Source: Nanobdellota archaeon (GTDB lineage: Archaea > Nanobdellota > Nanobdellia > Pacearchaeales > GW2011-AR1). From it: 59,217 nucleotides of DNA. Below are positions 56,816-59,217 of the stretch, piece after piece. How positions within the stretch are numbered: the stretch's first letter is position 1; every line of letters begins with the position of its first letter. Under the pieces are notes generated by a model. That model saw nothing but the letters and a program-made list of their open reading frames with translations. It did not search any database and was not told where the DNA came from. The position numbers and the translations under genes were made by a program. The stretch is from the NCBI GenBank assembly GCA_030647125.1, contig JAUSKC010000011.1, forward strand, positions 1-59,217, given 5' to 3'.

Positions 56816-57193
56816 ATGAAAGATATCTTGGATAATAAAGACCTTAAAATGGAAAATATGTATGATTTTGAAATAGATAAAGTAATAGAAGCGGTAAAAT
56901 CAAACAACGCAAAATCCGTGTTATTACAATTCCCAGATGGTTTAAAACACCGAGGAAAAGAAGTTGTCGACGCAATTGAAGAAAACACCAAGTGTGAATG
57001 TATTATATGGTTGGGAAATTGTTTCGGAGGATGTGATATTCCTATTACTTTAAACCACAAAATTGATTTAGTCATTCAATTTGGTCACAACAAATTCATA
57101 AAAAATCCTGAAGGGTGGGATCATGGAACCCAACCCGTTCCAAAGAACCAAAATTCTTTTGAAGAAGGATGGGATGGGGGAAAGAACAACTAA
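56816..57193 (+). CDS. dph2: Dph2 N-terminal part (split or frameshifted gene)
   Basis: First part of the diphthamide enzyme Dph2, which transfers the 3-amino-3-carboxypropyl group from S-adenosylmethionine to elongation factor 2 using a 4Fe-4S cluster. Domain 1 is intact: SVLLQFPDGLKHRGKEVVDA, GNCFGGCDIP (cluster Cys C69) and IDLVIQFGHNKF. The frame then runs through about 30 odd residues and stops at 57193. The rest of Dph2 follows in the +1 frame. Dropping one G from the GGGGG at 57176-57180 would fuse both. The start is supported by a TTAAAAA box about 25 nt upstream. Confidence 0.8.
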   Translation: MKDILDNKDLKMENMYDFEIDKVIEAVKSNNAKSVLLQFPDGLKHRGKEVVDAIEENTKCECIIWLGNCFGGCDIPITLNHKIDLVIQFGHNKFIKNPEGWDHGTQPVPKNQNSFEEGWDGGKNN

Positions 57194-57194
57194 A

Positions 57195-57923
57195 ATGAAA
57201 CTTGTTTTTATTGATGTAAAATATAATGGAGAAGTTAAATTAACAAAAGAGTGTTTACAATATTTGAAAAAATTCAAGAGCGTCGGACTTTTCACAACAA
57301 CACAATTTAATTATAAAATTAACCAAGTCGTAAAACAATTGGAAGAAAACGGAAACATCGTCGTCTCCTCACAGCCAGAAAGAACAAATGCAAAATTCCA
57401 AATCTTAGGTTGTGATATGTACCACGGAAATCTCAAACTCCCAAAAAGAGTCGATGTATTTTTATACGTTGGCGACGGAAGATTCCACCCCAATGCGCTC
57501 TTGTTCCACGAAGAAGATAATAAAACTTTCCGCCAAGTCGTGCTCTTTAATCCAACAAACAACAAAACAGAAATTCTTACAGAAAAAGATGTAAAAAAGG
57601 TCTTTGACAGAAGAACAGCCAACATGAAAAAATTCCTTACTGCAAATTCCATCGGAGTCGTCGTCACAACAAAACCCGGACAAGAACATTTGCATTATGT
57701 AGATAAACTAAAAAAGGCCTTCCCAGAAAAGAAATTCTATCCTTTTATTGCAGACCAAATAAACATTTCAGAGTTCCAAAATTTCAAATGGATTCAATCA
57801 TGGATAAATACAGCATGTCCAAGAATAGGAATGGAAGATGCTGCAGAAATTGAAGAGTCCTTGCTTAATGTTGTTGAAGCTCTGCGATTGGGAAATGGAT
57901 CTTTTAAAAGGAGCAAAGTATAA
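57195..57923 (+). CDS. dph2: Dph2 C-terminal part (split or frameshifted gene)
   Basis: Domains 2 and 3 of Dph2: VGLFTTTQFNYKINQVVKQL, FQILGCDMYHGNL (second cluster Cys, C73), DVFLYVGDGRFHPNALLFHE, TTKPGQ and WINTACPRIGMEDA (third cluster Cys, C198). The ATG at 57195 follows the first part's stop (TAAAATG) after one base, and the frame is open back to 57123. All three cluster cysteines of an archaeal Dph2 are present across the two pieces. They may be a genuine two-subunit form or one gene with a single-base error or mutation. Confidence 0.8.
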   Translation: MKLVFIDVKYNGEVKLTKECLQYLKKFKSVGLFTTTQFNYKINQVVKQLEENGNIVVSSQPERTNAKFQILGCDMYHGNLKLPKRVDVFLYVGDGRFHPNALLFHEEDNKTFRQVVLFNPTNNKTEILTEKDVKKVFDRRTANMKKFLTANSIGVVVTTKPGQEHLHYVDKLKKAFPEKKFYPFIADQINISEFQNFKWIQSWINTACPRIGMEDAAEIEESLLNVVEALRLGNGSFKRSKV

Positions 57924-57931
57924 AAAATAAA

Positions 57932-58075
57932 ATGGAAAACCTTGAAGAACAAGTTCAATATGCAGAGCCACCAAAGGCCTACGACATGTCAAAATTTACA
58001 AATTATTCTTTAGGCAATTATTCGCATGGTGGTTACCAAATTTGTAAAGGCTGCAGCTTAAATTATCAAAGATAG
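57932..58075 (+). CDS. 47-aa hypothetical protein
   Basis: A frame from ATG 57932 to TAG 58075, 8 bp after dph2, encodes an acidic start (ENLEEQVQYAEPPKAYDMSK), a Tyr/Gly-rich middle and a CKGC pair near the end (YQICKGCSLNYQR). The single CxxC may bind metal in a dimer. No family recognised. Confidence 0.5.
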   Translation: MENLEEQVQYAEPPKAYDMSKFTNYSLGNYSHGGYQICKGCSLNYQR

Positions 58076-58105
58076 GTTTAAAAAATTCTTTTCATTCTAA
58101 CTATT

Positions 58106-59053
58106 ATGGCAAAAGAGAAATATGACTTTATTATTATCGGTGGTGGCGGAACTGGTTTAGCGGCAGGAATGTACGCTGCGCGTTTAGGTCTTAAAACTTT
58201 AATTCTTGGTTATACTCACGGTTCTGAATTTCCCATAGGAGGAGTCATAACAACAACAAATATCGTCGAGAACTATCCTGGATTCAAGAAAATTTCCGGA
58301 GAAGATCTGGCAAAAAAACTGGAAGAACACGCGCGGGACTACGAACTTGTAACAATAAAACAAGAATTAGTCGAGTCCGTCAGAAAATCTGGGAAGATAT
58401 TCCTCCTTAAAACAAAAAAAGAAGAATATGAAAGTCGTACCATACTATTTGCAACCGGAACAAAATGGAAAAAATTAGAAGTTCCTGGCGCATTGGACTT
58501 TGAAAATGCAGGAGTAAATTATTGCGCATTATGTGATGGCCCATTATTCAAAAATAAAACTGTTGCTATTGTAGGCGGCTCTGACTCTGCAGCAAAGGAT
58601 GCTCTAGTTTTAGGCGAGCACGCAAAAAAGGTCTATGTAATTTCCCGTAGCACATTGCATCCCGAACCAATAAACATGGAAAGAATAAAAGCAAATAAAA
58701 AAATAGAAGTTATAGAAGGCAATGAAGTCAAAGAAGTTGAAGGTGACAAAGTTGTTACAGGAGTAATTTTAGACAAGCATTACAAAGGACAAAAAGAGCT
58801 CGCTGTAGATGGACTTTTTGTAGCAATCGGCCATATTGTTCTTTCTGAATTAGCAGAGAAATTAGGTGTTAAAGTTGACAAAAAGAAAGAGATAATAATT
58901 AACCATAAAACGTCCGAGACAAATGTTCCAGGGGTATTTGCCGCAGGCGATGTCACCGATAAACCTTTCAAACAATTAATAACTGGAGTTGCAGATGGTT
59001 GCACTGCAGCGTATTCCGCCTACGAATACATAAGCAAAGAAAAAATCAAATAA
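58106..59053 (+). CDS. trxB: Thioredoxin reductase
   Basis: 315-aa flavoprotein that reduces thioredoxin. The FAD motif is FIIIGGGGTGLAAGMYAARL, the redox-active disulfide CALCDG is in the usual place, the second nucleotide-binding motif is TVAIVGGSDSAAKDALVL, and the C-terminal FAD motif is VFAAGDVTDKPFKQLITGVA. In the second Rossmann motif the usual final Gly/Ala varies, so NADPH versus NADH or another donor is uncertain. The probable substrate is the thioredoxin at 18552-18875. Confidence 0.96.
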   Translation: MAKEKYDFIIIGGGGTGLAAGMYAARLGLKTLILGYTHGSEFPIGGVITTTNIVENYPGFKKISGEDLAKKLEEHARDYELVTIKQELVESVRKSGKIFLLKTKKEEYESRTILFATGTKWKKLEVPGALDFENAGVNYCALCDGPLFKNKTVAIVGGSDSAAKDALVLGEHAKKVYVISRSTLHPEPINMERIKANKKIEVIEGNEVKEVEGDKVVTGVILDKHYKGQKELAVDGLFVAIGHIVLSELAEKLGVKVDKKKEIIINHKTSETNVPGVFAAGDVTDKPFKQLITGVADGCTAAYSAYEYISKEKIK

Positions 59054-59060
59054 ATAACTT

Positions 59061-59067
59061 TTTATAC
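59061..59067 (+). promoter_or_regulatory. TATA box of the ferredoxin gene
   Basis: TTTATAC centred about 24 nt before the ATG at 59088, consistent with a leaderless transcript separate from trxB. Confidence 0.5.
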
Positions 59068-59087
59068 TTCTCGCCCAGGATAATTCT

Positions 59088-59217
59088 ATGAAAAGAATAA
59101 AATCAGACCACGGCGATAAAACAATCAACGAGCCAGATGAAATGAAATCCACGCTTGAGGATTTAGGTGTCCCTTTCTCTTGTGAAGATGGAGTTTGTGG
59201 AACATGTTTAATTGAAA
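59088..59217 (+). CDS. 2Fe-2S ferredoxin (3' end outside window)
   Basis: Only the first 43 residues are present. The plant-type/adrenodoxin-type cluster motif is seen as PFSCEDGVCGTCLIE, giving three of the four cysteines (C-x4-C-x2-C). The preceding TLEDLGVPFSC is the usual strand and helix. It is an electron carrier; the partner could be TrhO, a reductase or Fe-S assembly. Cut by the window edge. Confidence 0.8.
   Translation, partial: MKRIKSDHGDKTINEPDEMKSTLEDLGVPFSCEDGVCGTCLIE

Overview
The window is AT-rich archaeal DNA. Archaeal markers are RNA polymerase subunit Rpo7, an Spt4-like protein, ribosomal proteins eS24, eS31, eL33 and uL16 (L10e), a group II chaperonin (thermosome), an Fcf1-type PIN protein, diphthamide enzymes Dph2 and Dph6, a type IV pilin, tRNA introns at position 37/38, and TATA boxes that repeatedly sit about 25 nt ahead of ATG codons (leaderless mRNAs). 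A glutamyl-tRNA synthetase without its anticodon-binding domain, a zinc-less Spt4, short proteins and many unrecognised genes suggest a reduced DPANN-type archaeon (Pacearchaeota/Woesearchaeota-like). That placement is inference.

Layout. 1-10 kb is an accessory region: two beta-helix proteins, a cupredoxin, a matrixin-like protease, a scrambled toxin-antitoxin cluster (HicB-like, HicA-like, AbrB), a candidate HEPN RNase paired with a membrane protein, a collagen-like secreted protein and an intron-containing tRNA-Tyr. 10-19 kb holds a large membrane-anchored protein, an orphan response regulator, CTP synthase, a CBS protein, the thermosome operon, a VIT-type transporter and thioredoxin. 19-29 kb has tRNA-Val and tRNA-Gly with related introns, secreted and membrane proteins, two nucleotidyltransferase-HEPN paralogues, a tRNA methyltransferase-like protein, a HIT protein and eL33-uL16.

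29-42 kb carries a TIM-barrel protein with a long insertion, unknown coiled-coil proteins, truncated GltX, a pilin, a U32 peptidase, tRNA-His close to hisS, a Dph6-glutamine amidotransferase pair and ScpA. 42-46 kb has an unrecognised structured RNA candidate followed by the archaeal block PIN-rpo7-(unknown)-spt4-eS24-eS31 and galT. 46-59 kb has tRNA-Trp, a SET-domain methyltransferase, an Lhr helicase with its metallophosphoesterase, heptose kinase and phosphatase, an MFS transporter, cysteine desulfurase, TrhO, a split dph2, thioredoxin reductase and the start of a 2Fe-2S ferredoxin.

Themes: diphthamide synthesis (dph2, dph6, perhaps a dedicated glutaminase), tRNA sulfur and redox chemistry (NifS, TrhO, Trx, TrxB, ferredoxin), nucleotide-sugar supply (GalT, RfaE1, GmhB) and a large secretome. 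No CRISPR array, insertion sequence or integrase was seen. The strongest leads are the shared structured element in two tRNA introns, the Dph6-amidotransferase overlap, the zinc-less Spt4, the split Dph2, the 42.5-kb RNA candidate and the rearranged HicA/HicB/AbrB cluster.
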